A stretch of DNA of 64,000 nucleotides, taken from positions 1-64,000 of the forward strand of contig NZ_WARX01000037.1 in NCBI RefSeq assembly GCF_009720385.1. The letters run 5' to 3'. Positions 62,209 through 64,000 of the stretch are shown here, one piece after another (position 1 is the first letter of the stretch; every line of letters begins with the position of its first letter). The translations under genes were made by a program, and so were the position numbers. The notes under the pieces are model-generated. The model saw only the letters and a program-made list of their open reading frames with translations, ran no database searches and was not told the DNA's origin. The stretch comes from Catellatospora vulcania. GTDB taxonomy: Bacteria; Actinomycetota; Actinomycetes; Mycobacteriales; Micromonosporaceae.

Positions 62209-63107
62209 GCGGGCTGAGCGAGATCGTGGTGCTGCGGAACCCCGGCGCCGGCAGAGGCCGGCACCGGGGTTCTCTGCCTGGTGTGCTGGAACGGCTCGGC
62301 GCGGCGGGCCGCCCGGTGCGGGTGCTGGACGCGCCGAGCGCCGCGGAGGCCGAGCAGGCCTGCCGCGACGCCGTCGCCGCGGGCGCGGGAGCGCTGGTCG
62401 CGATGGGCGGCGACGGCACCGTGCACGTGGCGCAGCAGGCCGTCGCCGGCACGGCCGTGCCGCTGGGCGTCATCCCCGCCGGCACCGGCAACGACTTCGC
62501 CACCAGCACCGGGCTGCCCGCGGACCTGTACGCGGCCGCCGACGCCATCGCCGCCGCCCTGCGCGAGGGCCGCACCCGGGCCCTGGACCTGGCCCGCATC
62601 ACCTGCCTCGACGGGACCGTGCGCTGGTACGGCGCGGTGCTCGCGGCCGGCTTCGACTCGATCGTCAACGAGCGGGGCAACCGGATGCGATGGCCCCGCG
62701 GCCCGCTCCGCTACGACCTCGCCGTGCTGCTGGAACTGGCCCGGCTGCGGCCCCGCCGCTACACGGTCACCGTCGACGGGCAGACCAGCGTGCTGGACGC
62801 GGTGCTGCTGGCCGTGGGCAACACCGCGGCGTACGGCGGCGGCATGCGCATCTGCCCCGACGCCGACGCGACCGACGGCCTGCTCGACATGGTCTGGGCC
62901 GAGCCGGTTTCCCGGACCACCCTCATCCGCATCAAACCGCGCGTCTACCAGGGCACCCACATCACCCACCCGAAGGTGCGCTCGCTACGCGCCCGGGAGA
63001 TCACCCTCGCCGCGGAGGGCATCGTCTGCTACGCCGACGGCGAGCGCATCGGCCCACTCCCGGTGACCGTCACGGCCGTCCCGCAGGCGGTCCACCTACT
63101 CGGCTGA
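62205..63107 (+). CDS. Diacylglycerol/lipid kinase family protein
   Basis: This 300-residue protein belongs to the DagK/YegS/BmrU lipid kinase family. It has the start EIVVLRNPGAGRGRH, the nucleotide-binding VAMGGDGTVHVA, the PAGTGNDFA motif and a C-terminal sandwich domain (GNTAAYGGGMRICPDADATD). It phosphorylates a lipid such as diacylglycerol; the substrate is inferred from family. Codons 11-23 form a near-perfect 16-bp hairpin in the mRNA (62237-62272), close to the start, which may slow initiation. Confidence 0.92.
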   Translation: MSGLSEIVVLRNPGAGRGRHRGSLPGVLERLGAAGRPVRVLDAPSAAEAEQACRDAVAAGAGALVAMGGDGTVHVAQQAVAGTAVPLGVIPAGTGNDFATSTGLPADLYAAADAIAAALREGRTRALDLARITCLDGTVRWYGAVLAAGFDSIVNERGNRMRWPRGPLRYDLAVLLELARLRPRRYTVTVDGQTSVLDAVLLAVGNTAAYGGGMRICPDADATDGLLDMVWAEPVSRTTLIRIKPRVYQGTHITHPKVRSLRAREITLAAEGIVCYADGERIGPLPVTVTAVPQAVHLLG

Positions 63108-63132
63108 CCAGCCAAGGCTGCGGCGGCACGAT

Positions 63133-63180
63133 AGGAAGGGCACCTTCTGCATCGCATACCGATGGGAAGGTGCCCTTCCT
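63133..63180. repeat. Palindromic repeat family B, copy 3
   Basis: AGGAAGGGCACCTTC / GAAGGTGCCCTTCCT arms (15 bases) enclose CATCG / CGATG. It lies between the convergent lipid kinase and P450 genes. Confidence 0.85.
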
Positions 63181-63191
63181 TCGCGCGGTGG

Positions 63192-64000
63192 TCAGGCGGG
63201 GAGGACGCCGTCGTAGGCCACCGGGAGGTGGATCGGGCCGCGGAGCACGGGGCTGGGGCGGTACGGCGGCGGGTCGGCCACCAGGCGCGGGTTCTGCAGG
63301 CGCTTGGCCAGCTGGGTCAGGGCGAGTTGCGCCTCCAGCCGGGCCAGCGGCGCGCCGAAGCAGTAGTGCACGCCGTTGCCGAAGGCCAGGTGCACGTTGT
63401 CGGCGCGGTCCGGGTCGAACCGGTCCGCGTGCGGGATGCACTCGCTGTCGCGGTTGCCCGACGCGAGCACCAGCACCACCGGGTGCCCCTTCCTGATCGT
63501 CGTCCCGCCGATCTCGATGTCGGCGACCGCGATGCGGTTCGGCACGAAGTGCACCGACGGCTCGTACCGCAGCAGCTCCTCGACCATGCGGATGCTGAAG
63601 TCCGGCTCGGTCCGCAGGCGCTCCAGCACGTCCGGGTGGCGCAGCAGGGTCAGCCAGCCGTTGGTGATCAGGTTGACCGTGGTCTCGTGCCCGGCGATCA
63701 GCAGCAGGATCAGCGTGGCGAACAGGTCGCCGCCCTCCAGCTGCCCGTCCGGCCCGTCGTCGGTGACGTAGCCCGACAGCATGTCGTCGCCGGGATCGGC
63801 CTTGCGGCGCTGCGCCAGCTGGAACATGTACATGCCGAGCTGCTGGAACGCCTCCTTGGCCTGCTCCTTGCTCTCGGGCGTCTGCTGGCCCGCCGAGTTG
63901 ACGATCGGGTCCACCCAGGCGCTGAAGCGCGGCTCGTCCTCCTCCGGCACGCCGAGCAGCTCGCAGATCACCGCGACCGGGAACGGGTACGCCACGTCGT
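63192..64000 (-). CDS. Cytochrome P450, N-terminus cut by the window edge
   Basis: About 269 C-terminal residues are visible; the frame runs off the right edge, so roughly 130 residues are missing. The I-helix LLIAGHETT, the ExxR of EELLRYE, and the heme loop FGNGVHYCFGAPLAR with the Cys ligand are all present. The VICELLGVPEEDE block is typical of bacterial class I P450s (CYP105/107-like). It needs a ferredoxin and reductase; the single-cluster ferredoxin at 46281 is a candidate, but far away. Substrate unknown. Confidence 0.94.
   Translation of the reverse strand, partial: DVAYPFPVAVICELLGVPEEDEPRFSAWVDPIVNSAGQQTPESKEQAKEAFQQLGMYMFQLAQRRKADPGDDMLSGYVTDDGPDGQLEGGDLFATLILLLIAGHETTVNLITNGWLTLLRHPDVLERLRTEPDFSIRMVEELLRYEPSVHFVPNRIAVADIEIGGTTIRKGHPVVLVLASGNRDSECIPHADRFDPDRADNVHLAFGNGVHYCFGAPLARLEAQLALTQLAKRLQNPRLVADPPPYRPSPVLRGPIHLPVAYDGVLPA

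Overview
The window is very GC-rich DNA with GTG and ATG starts, a complete Pup-proteasome locus, a mycothiol-dependent formaldehyde dehydrogenase, twin-arginine export genes and several secreted plant-polymer enzymes. Together these point to a soil actinomycete. Micromonosporaceae is my best guess, by inference only. No rRNA, tRNA, CRISPR array, transposase or phage module was seen.

Layout. 1-10 kb: end of a sugar ABC operon with a GH1 beta-glucosidase, an unknown membrane protein, a PIG-L deacetylase with a serine hydrolase, a His-rich secreted protein, a Na+/H+ antiporter coupled to a UBP zinc-finger protein, and an ABC-F ATPase. 10-24 kb: CBM2-linked metalloprotease, MBL hydrolase with MscR, CBM13-pectate lyase under a LacI-type operator, YunG-like protein, Eis-like acetyltransferase, a frame-disrupted secreted amidase, a WGR-propeller protein, a septum-formation-like lipoprotein, a HAD hydrolase and a methyltransferase. 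24-28 kb: an osmoprotectant (OpuC-like) ABC system. 28-33 kb: FAD monooxygenase with two operators over its promoter, two MFS exporters and an ArsR-type repressor. 33-42 kb: two MacB/FtsX-type ABC exporters next to a NarL-type two-component system. 42-63 kb: RecB-like nuclease, site-2 protease, trmI, a DUF5998-like gene, ferredoxin, arc, GT2, dop, pup, an endonuclease VII-like gene, prcB, prcA, rfbB, pafA, DUF3866, pafB, pafC, tatA, tatC and a lipid kinase. The right edge cuts a cytochrome P450.

How it works together. Dop deamidates Pup, PafA attaches it to proteins, Arc unfolds the tagged proteins and PrcBA degrades them. PafBC is the DNA-damage activator usually encoded beside them. The secreted glycosidase, pectate lyase and CBM2 protein suggest growth on plant material.

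The least expected signals are not ordinary genes. (1) A dispersed mini-ORF element (peptides starting MSER and ending SEEKA or SEERA) sits exactly at start codons, with its stop overlapping the next ATG; three full copies (one a tandem dimer) and one partial copy are present. (2) Several genes, including dop, seem to be transcribed leaderlessly from a tiny upstream ORF whose stop overlaps the real start. (3) Two families of dispersed palindromes (six and three copies) lie at gene 3' ends, mostly between convergent genes. (4) A G-run frameshift separates the signal peptide from a secreted amidase. (5) An endonuclease VII-like gene with atypical codons and a perfect 14-bp hairpin lies between pup and prcB, overlapping prcB by 82 bp.
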